A DNA stretch of 61,075 nt, taken from positions 1 through 61,075 of the forward strand of contig JAURYJ010000085.1 in NCBI GenBank assembly GCA_030653985.1, in the 5' to 3' direction. Positions 35,642-44,992 of the stretch are shown here, in pieces. A program made the translations under genes and the position numbers. The stretch is from Methylobacter sp. GTDB taxonomy: Bacteria > Pseudomonadota > Gammaproteobacteria > Methylococcales > Methylomonadaceae. The first letter of the stretch is position 1. Each line of letters opens with the position of its first letter. The notes beneath the pieces are model-generated. The model was not told where the DNA came from and made no database searches. It saw nothing but the letters and a program-made list of their open reading frames with translations.

Positions 35642-36985
35642 TTAATAAATCCCCAGCTTTTTTTCCAGGTAATGGATGTTTTGGCTGCCGACTGCAAAGG
35701 CGCTGTCATTCATGATGTCGTGCTGCAAAGGGATATTGGTTTTAATGCCGTCGATGATGATTTCGCTTAACGCGGTGTTCATTCGGGCAATCGCGCTCTT
35801 GCGGTCTTCGCCGTGGGCAATCAGTTTGCCGATCATCGAGTCGTAGTAAGGCGGGACTTTATAGCCGTTGTAAATATGAGTCTCGCAACGAATGCCGGGG
35901 CCTCCGGGCATATGGAACTGGTCAATAGTGCCGGGGCAGGGCATGAAGGTTCTGGGATCTTCAGCGTTTAACCTGCATTCAATCGCATGGCCCTGAATTT
36001 TTACCTGATCCTGAGTCATTGACAGCCGTTCGCCCGCAGCAATACGCAGTTGTTCTTTGACGATGTCAAAGCCGGTCACCATTTCGGTAACAGGATGTTC
36101 AACCTGCACACGGGTGTTCATTTCAATGAAATAAAACTCGCCTCTTTCATACAAAAATTCAAAGGTGCCTGCACCCAAATAGCCGATATCGACACAGGCT
36201 TTGGCGCAACGCTCACCGATGGCTTTGCGTTGTGCTTCGGTGATGCCCGGCGCCGGGGCTTCTTCGACCACTTTCTGATGGCGACGTTGCATGGAGCAGT
36301 CGCGCTCGCCCAAATGTATCGCGTTGCCGTGCGAGTCGGCCATGACCTGAAACTCGATATGCCGGGGATCTTCCAGAAACTTTTCCATGTACACCGTGGG
36401 GTTACCGAAGGCAGCGCCCGCTTCGGCTTTGGTCATCGCGATAGCATTCAATAATGCGGCTTCGGTATGTACCGTGCGCATGCCTCTGCCGCCGCCGCCG
36501 CCAGCGGCTTTGATGATAATCGGATAGCCGATTTCCTGAGCCAGCTTCAGGTTTTTCTTGTTGTCATCCGATAAGGGGTCATTGTTGCCTGGGACGCAGG
36601 GAATTCCTGCGGCCAGCATGGCTTTCTTGGCGGAAATTTTATCGCCCATCATGCGGATGGTTTCCGCATTCGGGCCGATAAACACAAAGCCGCTTTGTTT
36701 TACCTTTTCCGAAAAATCGGCGTTTTCAGACAAAAAGCCGTAACCCGGATGAATAGCTTCTGCATCGGTCACTTCAGCGGCGCTGATAATAGCTGGAATA
36801 TTCAAATAGCTGTCAGCGGATGCGGCAGGGCCGATACAGACCGATTCATCAGCCAGGCGCACATGCTTGAGATCACGATCCGCCTCGGAATGTACGGCAA
36901 CAACCTTGACACCTAACTCCCGGCAGGCGCGTAAAATACGCAGTGCGATTTCGCCTCGATTGGCGATAACGATTTTATCGAACAT
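35642..36985 (-). CDS. accC: Acetyl-CoA carboxylase, biotin carboxylase subunit
   Basis: AccC (447 residues) carboxylates biotin on BCCP using ATP and bicarbonate, the first step of fatty-acid synthesis. The start is [16 protein letters not shown] at 36985 with GGA upstream. [14 protein letters not shown] (ATP-grasp loop), [16 protein letters not shown] and [15 protein letters not shown] are intact. It follows accB by 19 bases. Confidence 0.97.
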   Translation of the reverse strand: MFDKIVIANRGEIALRILRACRELGVKVVAVHSEADRDLKHVRLADESVCIGPAASADSYLNIPAIISAAEVTDAEAIHPGYGFLSENADFSEKVKQSGFVFIGPNAETIRMMGDKISAKKAMLAAGIPCVPGNNDPLSDDNKKNLKLAQEIGYPIIIKAAGGGGGRGMRTVHTEAALLNAIAMTKAEAGAAFGNPTVYMEKFLEDPRHIEFQVMADSHGNAIHLGERDCSMQRRHQKVVEEAPAPGITEAQRKAIGERCAKACVDIGYLGAGTFEFLYERGEFYFIEMNTRVQVEHPVTEMVTGFDIVKEQLRIAAGERLSMTQDQVKIQGHAIECRLNAEDPRTFMPCPGTIDQFHMPGGPGIRCETHIYNGYKVPPYYDSMIGKLIAHGEDRKSAIARMNTALSEIIIDGIKTNIPLQHDIMNDSAFAVGSQNIHYLEKKLGIY

Positions 36986-37004
36986 GAGTTTTCCGTCCCT
37001 GGTG

Positions 37005-37442
37005 TTATTCAATGATGAATAATGGTTGGCCATATTCGACAGGCTCGGCGTTTTCAACCAAGACTTTAGTGATGGTGCCGGTTTTATCGGACTCGATCTG
37101 GTTAAGGATTTTCATCGCCTCAATGATGCACAAGGTGTCGCCGACTTGAACGGATTGGCCGACTTCGGCAAAAACCTTGGTGCCCGGTGAAGCGGAACTA
37201 TAAAAGGTACCGACCATCGGCGATTTAACCACATGCCCGGTGATATTTTCTTCTGCTGAACCCGCTGCTGAAACGGCTATCGCAGGTGCAGCGGCAATGG
37301 GTGCCGACGCATAGGCAACCGTTGCAGGTGCGGCAGAATAACGACTGATGCGAATGGATTCTTCTCCCTCTTTGATTTCCAGTTCGGCAATGCCGGATTC
37401 TTCGATAATCTCGATGAGTTTTTTTATTTTTCTAATATCCAT
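37005..37442 (-). CDS. accB: Biotin carboxyl carrier protein of acetyl-CoA carboxylase
   Basis: The 145-residue protein has the N-terminal [16 protein letters not shown], an alanine-rich linker (around residues 37-62) and a C-terminal biotinyl domain with [12 protein letters not shown], where Lys is biotinylated. It is three bases from the aroQ stop, so aroQ-accB-accC are one operon. Confidence 0.97.
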   Translation of the reverse strand: MDIRKIKKLIEIIEESGIAELEIKEGEESIRISRYSAAPATVAYASAPIAAAPAIAVSAAGSAEENITGHVVKSPMVGTFYSSASPGTKVFAEVGQSVQVGDTLCIIEAMKILNQIESDKTGTITKVLVENAEPVEYGQPLFIIE

Positions 37443-37445
37443 AGT

Positions 37446-37892
37446 TTAGTGTCTCTCGGCTAATATCTGATGAGCGGCCAGTAAGGCCAATTCGTACCCT
37501 GTTGCACCTAATCCGCAGATAACGCCTTTGGCAATATCCGAGAAATAGGAGTGTTTTCTAAAAGGCTCACGTGCGTGAACATTTGATAAATGAACTTCAA
37601 TAAAGCGGATCTTGGTTGCCAGCAGCGCGTCGCGAATGGCGACGCTGGTATGGGTAAAGGCTGCCGGATTGATAATAATGAAATCAATGTGGGCATGATA
37701 GGCCGCGTGTATCAATTCTACAATGTCGTGTTCTGCGTTATTCTGATGGAAGTTAAGCTGATGCCCCAGTTCCACAGCCTTTTGTTCCAGATGCTGCCTA
37801 ATGTCCGCGAGAGTTTGATTACCGTAAAGACCGGGTTCGCGAATGCCCAACAGGTTTAGGTTCGGCCCATTTAAAACGGAAATAGTCGCCAT
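37446..37892 (-). CDS. aroQ: 3-dehydroquinate dehydratase, type II
   Basis: AroQ converts 3-dehydroquinate to 3-dehydroshikimate. The 148-residue protein has [20 protein letters not shown] (with the catalytic loop), [14 protein letters not shown] and [20 protein letters not shown]. The start is the ATG at 37892; the preceding TTG is not needed. It is the first gene of aroQ-accB-accC, the standard gammaproteobacterial order. Confidence 0.97.
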   Translation of the reverse strand: MATISVLNGPNLNLLGIREPGLYGNQTLADIRQHLEQKAVELGHQLNFHQNNAEHDIVELIHAAYHAHIDFIIINPAAFTHTSVAIRDALLATKIRFIEVHLSNVHAREPFRKHSYFSDIAKGVICGLGATGYELALLAAHQILAERH

Positions 37893-38118
37893 CAATCTGC
37901 AAGTCGGTTAGGGTTAAAAGGCATAATTAGCCGCTAATTTTGCCCAATTTGTAAGGTTTTGTCCAGATATTCTATTTTTAGCAAAAGATAGCGACACAAT
38001 TCAAGCTGTTTGGAGTCATTGCGCACAAGTCAGCGGATTTTAAAAGTTATTTATGCGAGAGTCCGGCTGGGTGATCTACCCGTATTGTTTATTTCAATGA
38101 TTGCTTGTGATTTACGCA

Positions 38119-38147
38119 TTGACAGGGTTTTTTTGCCAGCGTATAAA
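38119..38147 (+). promoter_or_regulatory. Sigma-70-type promoter upstream of the secreted protein
   Basis: TTGACA (38119-38124) is spaced 17 bases from TATAAA (38142-38147). This near-consensus promoter lies 48 bases before the ATG at 38196. Transcription should begin near 38154. Confidence 0.75.
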
Positions 38148-38195
38148 ACCGGCATCCGCACCATGTCGTTGCGGCTTAAGCTAAAGAGTAAGAAC

Positions 38196-38543
38196 ATGAA
38201 GGTTCGCAAATTTGTCGGCACATGGGTAGTTGCAGCATCGTTGTTCGTGGGGATGATTTCTGTCAATAATGCGGTAGCAGCTGAATCAGAGTATTCGTTT
38301 AGTGTGCGTAACAATACCCGGGTCAAGCTTACCAAGCTGTTGGTATCTGAGGATGGGAAGGATTGGGGTTATTTCGATATTGGTTCAGGCATTGCAGCAG
38401 GCAGCGATATGACGCTGACCTGGGATTCAAGTACCAACGACGAAGGCTGCGATCAGTATGTTAAAGCTGCCTATGCCGACGGTTCAGAATCGGAAAAGGC
38501 TAAATTCAATTTTTGCGAAGCCGATTTAGAATTGGAGTTTTAA
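38196..38543 (+). CDS. Small secreted protein, unknown function
   Basis: The 115-residue product has a signal peptide (VVAASLFVGMISVNNAVAA, cleavage near AVAA/ES) and a mature domain with two cysteines, in NDEGCDQY and NFCEADLELEF, likely a disulfide. I recall similar conserved hypotheticals in methanotrophs, often mis-annotated as argininosuccinate lyase, but give it no function. It runs opposite to its neighbours, in the aroQ-tlpA gap, under a strong promoter. AAGAG is upstream of the ATG; the ORF upstream of 38196 lacks a signal and is not used. Confidence 0.8.
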   Translation: MKVRKFVGTWVVAASLFVGMISVNNAVAAESEYSFSVRNNTRVKLTKLLVSEDGKDWGYFDIGSGIAAGSDMTLTWDSSTNDEGCDQYVKAAYADGSESEKAKFNFCEADLELEF

Positions 38544-38583
38544 GGATATTGGCCACGGATGGCTAACGCTTACGCCGTTGCTG

Positions 38584-39099
38584 TTAGTTCAGTAACGGCG
38601 TAATAACGTCCAGTATTTGCTCTTTGGAAAGCTCACCGGGGTGCCGGTAAATGATTTGCCCTTGCCGGTTAACAATAAGGGTATAGGGAACCGCATCGAC
38701 AGTATTGCCCAATTGATGAGCCAGGGCGATGCCATTGTCTCCACCCAATAAAATCGGGTAATTGATTTTGGTGGTGGCGATGTACTCGGAGACTGGTTCC
38801 TTATCCTCTAAAGCAATGCCGATAAATTGCACACCTTTGTCGGCATATTGCTGCTGCAAGGCGATAAAGTCGGGAATTTCTTTTCGGCAAGGCGGACACC
38901 AGCTCGCCCAGAAGTTGATCACCAAGACCTTACCCTGCCATTCGGAAATAGTGTGCTGACGACCGGACAGGTCAGGCAGGTTGAATTCGGGTAACGCGCT
39001 AGGGCTAATTTTTTCAGCGGGTGGAAAGACATGCCGGACGGTCATGCCAAAACCCAGCGCAATAAACGCAACAATAATAATCAGGCCGGTTTGTTTCAT
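38584..39099 (-). CDS. TlpA/ResA-type thioredoxin-like protein
   Basis: This 171-residue protein has an N-terminal membrane anchor (IIIVAFIALGFGMTV) and a periplasmic thioredoxin fold with WCPPC in VINFWASWCPPCRKE. Such proteins reduce cysteines of cytochromes or copper-site proteins outside the membrane. It overlaps dsbD by 4 bases, and DsbD could supply its electrons. Confidence 0.92.
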   Translation of the reverse strand: MKQTGLIIIVAFIALGFGMTVRHVFPPAEKISPSALPEFNLPDLSGRQHTISEWQGKVLVINFWASWCPPCRKEIPDFIALQQQYADKGVQFIGIALEDKEPVSEYIATTKINYPILLGGDNGIALAHQLGNTVDAVPYTLIVNRQGQIIYRHPGELSKEQILDVITPLLN

Positions 39100-41309
39100 A
39101 ATTTGATACGTTGTAATGATTTGATAAAGGTGTCGGCATCCTGATAACCGATAATCCGGTGTGCGCTTTGTTCCTGGCTGTCTAAGCCGAAAAACAAAAT
39201 ACTCGGTGGTCCGATCAGCTTGAATTTTGCCAGCAGGGCTTTATCGTCATCGCTATTATTGGTCACATCGACTTGCAGCAGTACATAAGCTTCGAGTGCC
39301 TGTTTAACGCGCGGATCGGAAAAAGTATACGCGTCCATTTCCTTACACGAGATACACCAGTCGGCGTAAAAATCCAGCATCACCGGTTGATGATTGGCGG
39401 CGGCCTGATCGATTCGGGCTTCCAGGTCTGCCGAGGCGACCCTTTCAAAACTAATACCCGGTTTTGCGGCTTGCGCGGTAGTCAAACCGAGTCCTTGCAG
39501 CGGCTTTAGCGGATTGCTGTTGCCCAGGCTAAAGCCGGTCAACAATAACAATCCGTAAGCCAGCATCATCAGGCCTAAGCCTTTCCACAACTTGCGCCAG
39601 CCGGAACTGTTTTCGGGTAGCGGATCGACGGCGCTGAGGTAAATGGCCGGAAATATCAACAGCATCGCCCACAACATCATAATCACCTCGCCCGGCAAAA
39701 TGCGGCTGAGCATCCACACCGCGACTGCCAGCATGATCACGCCAAATACGGCTTTGGTAGAATTAAGCCAGTTTCCGGCCTTGGGTAACAGTTTGCCGGC
39801 GGATGCGCCCAGTAACAATAACGGTACGCCCATGCCTAAGCCTAAGAAAAATAAGGCGCTACCGCCTAGCACCGCATCGCCGGTCTGGCCGATATAAATC
39901 AGCGCACCCGCCAACGGCGCGGCGACACAGGGACCGACGATCAGCGAGGACAGTGCGCCCATGATAGCCGCGCCCCAGAGTGAACCGTCACGGTGTATTT
40001 CGCTGGAATTATGCAGTTTGGCCTGAAATGACTTGGGTAGTTCCAGATGATAAAAGCCGAACATGGACAAGGATAGCACGACAAAAACGGCGCTGAACAG
40101 GCCGATAATCCAAGGCTGCTGGAAAGCGGTTTGCAGGTTGCTGCCGAACAACGCGGCGAGTATGCCGAATACGGTGTAGGTCAACGCCGAGGCCAGCACA
40201 TAACTGAGGGACAGTAAAAAGGCGCGCCTCGTGGTAATCCGGTTGCCGTGACCAACGATAATGCCGGATAAAATCGGAATCATCGGGAAAATGCACGGGG
40301 TTAGCGATAGCAACAAACCGAAGCCGAAAAAGCTGAGCAAGGTTATCGGCAAGCTGTCCTTGCGTAAGGATTGTACGATTTGATCTTGTTCGGAAAGCTC
40401 CTGCGTTTCAAGTTGTTGAATGGGCGGTTGTAGCGCAACAGGCAAGGCCAAGTCGATGTTTTTGCTCATCGGCGGATAGCAAACGCCACGGTCGGCGCAG
40501 CCTTGATATTTTGCTTGTAAGCTAACCGTTTGCGCGGCTGTATCGGAACGGATAAGCGGCAGGTCGAAGCCGAGTTCGTTGTGAAAAGTTTCAACCAGAC
40601 CGAAGGCTTCATCCTGTTTGGGCGCGCCTCGGGGGATGTCGTAATGGCCCAACTTTACGCCGTCTGCGTTAACCAATTCAAGCTGGATTTTTTCCCGATA
40701 CAGGTAATAGCCATCGGCAATATGCCAGTTAACCTGCAGGGTGTGAGCGTCTTTGACGGTTGCAAAAAACTCGAAAGCCTGATCCGGTGGCAGTAGTTCA
40801 TCTTCAAACAAATTCAGTTTTATGCCTCGAAAGCCGCTTAACAGTTGTTTAACCGGATCGGCTTTGGCAACCGATGTGGGCAGCTTCAGGTTAAACGTAG
40901 TTTTCTGTGGCGGATAGCAAACACCCTGGTCGGAACAGCCATGATATTGCACTAACAGTTTCAGTGAAGACGCGCTGTTTTCGACGGTTAAGGCAATCGG
41001 GACATTCAGGATATTGCGGTAAATAACCACATCGCCAAAGTTTTCATCATGCTTATTTTGCCCAGCCGGAAAAGCCGGATCGCCCAAGCGGATTTGCTCG
41101 GTTTTGGATTCGAAATGCATTTTGTCGCGGTACAGATAATAACCGTCGGCAATGTCCCAGGTGATTTCAACACGGTCGGAGCTAAGCGCTTTGGCTGAAA
41201 GCTTGAAGGCCTGGTCGGGTGGCAGAAGATTGTCAGCGCCTAGCGCAAAGGTCGGCTGGCTAAGCAGCGACAGGAAGCAGAGAAAAATTATTTTTTTGAA
41301 GAATGACAT
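39096..41309 (-). CDS. dsbD: Thiol:disulfide interchange protein DsbD with duplicated N-terminal domain
   Basis: DsbD moves electrons from thioredoxin to periplasmic thiols. From MSFFKKIIFL the protein has 737 residues, much longer than the usual ~570. Two N-terminal DsbD-alpha domains lie in tandem, with matching LLPPDQAF and YHGCSDQGVCYPP / YQGCADRGVCYPP segments. The eight-helix domain follows with TPCIFPMIP and GPCVAAPLAGAL, then a thioredoxin domain with YADWCISCKEMD. The signal peptide runs to FALG. GGATAA precedes the ATG. It is coupled to tlpA. Confidence 0.93.
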   Translation of the reverse strand: MSFFKKIIFLCFLSLLSQPTFALGADNLLPPDQAFKLSAKALSSDRVEITWDIADGYYLYRDKMHFESKTEQIRLGDPAFPAGQNKHDENFGDVVIYRNILNVPIALTVENSASSLKLLVQYHGCSDQGVCYPPQKTTFNLKLPTSVAKADPVKQLLSGFRGIKLNLFEDELLPPDQAFEFFATVKDAHTLQVNWHIADGYYLYREKIQLELVNADGVKLGHYDIPRGAPKQDEAFGLVETFHNELGFDLPLIRSDTAAQTVSLQAKYQGCADRGVCYPPMSKNIDLALPVALQPPIQQLETQELSEQDQIVQSLRKDSLPITLLSFFGFGLLLSLTPCIFPMIPILSGIIVGHGNRITTRRAFLLSLSYVLASALTYTVFGILAALFGSNLQTAFQQPWIIGLFSAVFVVLSLSMFGFYHLELPKSFQAKLHNSSEIHRDGSLWGAAIMGALSSLIVGPCVAAPLAGALIYIGQTGDAVLGGSALFFLGLGMGVPLLLLGASAGKLLPKAGNWLNSTKAVFGVIMLAVAVWMLSRILPGEVIMMLWAMLLIFPAIYLSAVDPLPENSSGWRKLWKGLGLMMLAYGLLLLTGFSLGNSNPLKPLQGLGLTTAQAAKPGISFERVASADLEARIDQAAANHQPVMLDFYADWCISCKEMDAYTFSDPRVKQALEAYVLLQVDVTNNSDDDKALLAKFKLIGPPSILFFGLDSQEQSAHRIIGYQDADTFIKSLQRIKL

Positions 41310-41629
41310 GAATTTATCCAATGCAGGTATTCAGGTAATCCGCGCTCAATAGGCACGGCAATTATTTCAGGTAGGTCGTAAGGGTGATGATGGCGCAAAG
41401 TGGTTTCAATAGCCTGATAGTGGTCTTTATGCGCCTTAATTAGCAGCAGATGTTCCTGGGCGGATTCGATTTTTCCCTCCCATTTGTACAGGGAGGTGAT
41501 GCCGGGCAAGATGTTGACGCAGGCGGCAATATTAGTTTCAACCAGCAGTCGGGCTATTTTTTCTGCGGTGTCTTTATCCGGGCAAGTGCAGAAGATGATT
41601 AGAGGGTCAGCAGGCATATTACCAGTCAT
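41288..41629 (-). CDS. cutA: Divalent cation tolerance protein CutA
   Basis: The 113-residue protein is a CutA1 family member: IIFCTCPDKDTAEKIAR, AACVNILPGITSLYKWEG and PYDLPEIIAVPI. It forms trimers and binds copper or other metals; the exact role is unsettled. Its 3' end overlaps the dsbD start. The start may be at 41629 or the ATG at 41617; neither has a clear ribosome binding site. Confidence 0.93.
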   Translation of the reverse strand: MTGNMPADPLIIFCTCPDKDTAEKIARLLVETNIAACVNILPGITSLYKWEGKIESAQEHLLLIKAHKDHYQAIETTLRHHHPYDLPEIIAVPIERGLPEYLHWINSCHSSKK

Positions 41630-41721
41630 TAAAAGCGAGTGTGTCAGATATTATCCTAGAAATTAACCGAAATTGCCCTTATATTGTAACAATGACGTTG
41701 ACTACAACAAGAGAACTTTAG

Positions 41722-42159
41722 ATGAAAATTTTTCAAACATTATTTCTGGTCGTGCTGATTATTCCTTTTGCAGAAATTTATTTGCTGCTACAGATTGGCG
41801 GAATTGTGGGTGTGTTTCCGACTATTTTACTGGTGGTGTTGACCGCCGTACTGGGGACTTGGCTATTGAGGCAACAAGGCTTTGCCACTTTTCAGCGATT
41901 TCAGGAGAGTTTAGCGCAAGGCGTGATGCCTGCTTATGAAATGGTTGAAGGGCCTATTATTCTGGTAGGCGGAGCATTATTGTTAACGCCGGGTTTTATT
42001 ACCGATTTGATCGGCTTTGCCTGTTTAATTCCGCAGTCACGCAAAAAAATCGCCCAATATGTGATTGAAAATTATCTGGTTCAAGCGGGAGCGCATTTTC
42101 AGCAGGAAAAAGCGGCTGAAAATAACGTGTTGGAAGGTGAGTTTCGTAAAGAAGAGTAG
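41722..42159 (+). CDS. fxsA: FxsA family membrane protein
   Basis: The 145-residue protein has the FxsA layout: two to three transmembrane helices (TLFLVVLIIPFAEIYLLLQ, FPTILLVVLTAVLGTWLL) and GGALLLTPGFITDLIGF. FxsA is a cytoplasmic-membrane protein that in E. coli suppresses T7 exclusion by F. AGAGAAC precedes the ATG. It is divergent from cutA. Confidence 0.93.
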   Translation: MKIFQTLFLVVLIIPFAEIYLLLQIGGIVGVFPTILLVVLTAVLGTWLLRQQGFATFQRFQESLAQGVMPAYEMVEGPIILVGGALLLTPGFITDLIGFACLIPQSRKKIAQYVIENYLVQAGAHFQQEKAAENNVLEGEFRKEE

Positions 42160-42219
42160 TAAGAGGTAAACGGCACAAGGCTAAATCGGGTTTTTGTCTT
42201 GTGCCTTTGTCACTCGGCT

Positions 42220-42441
42220 TTATTTTTCGCAGGTATTTTTATTCAGCCCTGAATATATTGGACACCAACCGGAATAACCGGTTGCAACAAGAACCAAGCC
42301 CACTAATAATAAAAGAACTTCACCACCTGGGATGAAAAGTGAAATAACCAGAAGTGCAGATCCTGCATACAAACGGTATTTTTTTTCTTTCTCACCAACA
42401 TTGTGTTCAAATTTAAGCATACGTTTAACATCAAAATTCAT
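42220..42441 (-). CDS. DUF2892 (YgaP-like) membrane protein
   Basis: The 73-residue protein has the DUF2892 pattern: NVGEKEKKYRLYAGSALLVI, a second helix and GYSGWCPIYSGLNKNTC. These small two-helix proteins resemble the transmembrane part of the rhodanese YgaP. It converges with fxsA and is divergent from uvrD. Confidence 0.9.
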   Translation of the reverse strand: MNFDVKRMLKFEHNVGEKEKKYRLYAGSALLVISLFIPGGEVLLLLVGLVLVATGYSGWCPIYSGLNKNTCEK

Positions 42442-42578
42442 CTTAAAATCCTCTGTGTGTCGTTATTATTATCGTTAACAAAGCAACGGTTCAGTCTGTC
42501 ATTATTGAACCTTAGGCAATATACACAGCTCCAAAAAATGTGCAAGCAAAAAAATATTAACAGTAGGTGCTTTAAGTA

Positions 42579-44807
42579 ATGGATGTAACTTCAATAATAG
42601 ACTCCCTTAATGATGCTCAACGCCAGGCAGTTACCGCGCCATCGCAGGCCATGCTGGTTTTGGCCGGTGCCGGTAGCGGCAAGACTCGTGTTTTAGTGCA
42701 TCGCATTGCTTGGCAAATCCAGGTGGAAGGTGTGTCTGCGCAGAGTATTTTAGCAGTCACCTTTACCAATAAAGCGGCCAAAGAAATGCGAGGCAGAATT
42801 GAAGCGTTGCTGAAAATGTCCGCGCAATCCATGTGGATAGGCACTTTTCACGGTATAGCGCATCGGCTGTTAAGACGCCATGCCAAGCAGGCTAAATTAC
42901 CCGAAACTTTTCAGGTCATGGATTCTGGCGACCAGTTGCGGCTTATTAAGCGCCTATTGGCTACGTTGAATCTCGATGCTGACAAGTGGCCGCCGCGCCA
43001 AGTGCAATGGCATATCAACGCGCAAAAAGACGAGGGTATCAGAGCTAGGCATACCCTGGAGACCGGCGATGTCTACCAACGGCAAATGCTGAGGACATAT
43101 CAAGCCTATGAAGAACTGTGCGACCGTTCCGGCCTGGTCGATTTTGCCGAGTTGCTGCTACGCGCACATGAATTGCTGCGCGATAACGCCGATGTGCTGG
43201 AGCATTATCAGCAGCGTTTTCGGCAGGTTCATGTTGATGAGTTTCAGGATACCAACACCATACAATATGCCTGGTTGCGGCTGTTGACCGAGGGCAGGGA
43301 CAATATTTTTGTGGTCGGCGACGACGATCAGTCCATTTACGGCTGGCGCGGTGCGAAAATCGAGAATATCTACAGCTTTCAAAAGCATTACCCGAATCAT
43401 CAAGTCATCAAGCTGGAGCAAAACTACCGCTCTACCGGCAATATCCTCAAAGCCGCCAACAAGGTTATCAGTGTTAATGACGGTCGTATGGGTAAAGAAT
43501 TGTGGACCGATGCCGGTGACGGCGAGTTGATTTCCCTGTATGCGGCATTTAACGAACAGGATGAAGCCCATTTTGTCGTCGAACGCATCAGAGCCTGGGT
43601 GAATGAGGGCGGCCTACGTAAAGATATTGCCATTCTTTATCGGTCCAATGCCCAATCCCGCCAGTTTGAAGAACGCTTGATGACCACCGGCACACCGTAC
43701 CGGGTTTACGGCGGCTTGCGCTTTTTTGAGCGGATGGAAATTAAAAACGCGCTGGCCTATTTACGCTTGATGTCCAATCGCAATGACGATGCGTCGTTTG
43801 AACGGGTGATCAACACCCCGACGCGCGGTATAGGCGCTAAAACCATTGGTGAAATCCGCACTATAGCGCGGGATCAAAGCCTTTCATTATGGGCGGCGGC
43901 TATCGTGCTGATTAACCAGCGCACCTTGTCGGCAAGAGCGACCAATGCCTTGATCGGCTTTTTGGAATTGATTAAACAATTTGCTGGGCAGGCGGAAGGC
44001 AAGGAGCTTTTTGAACAGGTCAAGCTGGTGGTCGAGAAAAGCGGACTCATTGAGCTGTATCAAAAAGACAAGGTCGACAAAGGCGAAGAGAAAGTAGAAA
44101 ACCTGGAAGAGCTGGTCAACGCTGCGCGGCTTTTTGATGCCACCGCAATCGGAGATATCGCCATGGACGGTGTGTATGCCGCAAGTCTGCCGGGAGCAGA
44201 CGCAGCACTGGAAAATGAAGAGAACTTGAGCGATCTGGATATGTTTTTATCGCACGCGACACTCGAATCCGGTGAATTGCAAGGCGATGATTTTGACGAT
44301 TGCGTACAGTTGATGACCCTGCATTCGGCCAAAGGGCTGGAGTTTACGTTGGTGTTTTTGGTCGGTATGGAAGAAGGTTTATTCCCGTCGCAACAATCCG
44401 TCGATGATGTCGGGCGACTGGAAGAGGAGCGCAGGCTTTGCTATGTCGGCATAACCCGCGCCATGCGACAGTTGTATCTGACTTATGCTGAATCCAGGCG
44501 ATTATACGGCCGGGAAACGTATCCCAGGCCATCGCGTTTTCTGCGCGAGATTCCGCCGGAACATTTACAGGAAGTCAGGATGCGTGCCACCGTGAGTCGT
44601 CCGGTGACCGTGGTAAAGCCGAAAGCGCAATCGTTGCAAATAGCAGGAAAATACAAGCTGGGGCAACGCGTCAGTCATGCCAAATTCGGTGAAGGCGTGG
44701 TGTTGCAAATGGAAGGCGAAGGCGCACAGGAACGCGTGCAGATTAATTTCAAACAAGTCGGGATCAAGTGGCTGATACTGGCTTATGCGCAATTGGATGT
44801 GTTGTAG
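42579..44807 (+). CDS. uvrD: DNA helicase II (UvrD)
   Basis: This is a 742-residue superfamily-1A 3'-5' helicase for nucleotide excision and mismatch repair. Motif I is LAGAGSGKTRVLV near residue 30, motif II is VHVDEFQDTN, motif III QSIYGWRGA, motif IV ENYRSTGNI-like EQNYRSTGNI and motif V LMTLHSAKGLEF. The C-terminal tudor-like tail (KYKLGQRVSHAKFGEGVVLQ) binds RNA polymerase. It is divergent from the DUF2892 gene. Confidence 0.97.
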   Translation: MDVTSIIDSLNDAQRQAVTAPSQAMLVLAGAGSGKTRVLVHRIAWQIQVEGVSAQSILAVTFTNKAAKEMRGRIEALLKMSAQSMWIGTFHGIAHRLLRRHAKQAKLPETFQVMDSGDQLRLIKRLLATLNLDADKWPPRQVQWHINAQKDEGIRARHTLETGDVYQRQMLRTYQAYEELCDRSGLVDFAELLLRAHELLRDNADVLEHYQQRFRQVHVDEFQDTNTIQYAWLRLLTEGRDNIFVVGDDDQSIYGWRGAKIENIYSFQKHYPNHQVIKLEQNYRSTGNILKAANKVISVNDGRMGKELWTDAGDGELISLYAAFNEQDEAHFVVERIRAWVNEGGLRKDIAILYRSNAQSRQFEERLMTTGTPYRVYGGLRFFERMEIKNALAYLRLMSNRNDDASFERVINTPTRGIGAKTIGEIRTIARDQSLSLWAAAIVLINQRTLSARATNALIGFLELIKQFAGQAEGKELFEQVKLVVEKSGLIELYQKDKVDKGEEKVENLEELVNAARLFDATAIGDIAMDGVYAASLPGADAALENEENLSDLDMFLSHATLESGELQGDDFDDCVQLMTLHSAKGLEFTLVFLVGMEEGLFPSQQSVDDVGRLEEERRLCYVGITRAMRQLYLTYAESRRLYGRETYPRPSRFLREIPPEHLQEVRMRATVSRPVTVVKPKAQSLQIAGKYKLGQRVSHAKFGEGVVLQMEGEGAQERVQINFKQVGIKWLILAYAQLDVL

Positions 44808-44992
44808 CAGGGACTGAGCTCCGAATAATTCGCAATTGTCACAGGGTTGCCGTACTGGCAAGTAGCCTAATATATGAACACACTTTATAATAGTCGGCAG
44901 ATAGTATTGGGCTGCGGGTATTTTTACATCCGCAACCGCAATGGCTTTCGGCTTGATCCCCTCAACGTAACAGATTGAAACAGGAACCCTTA

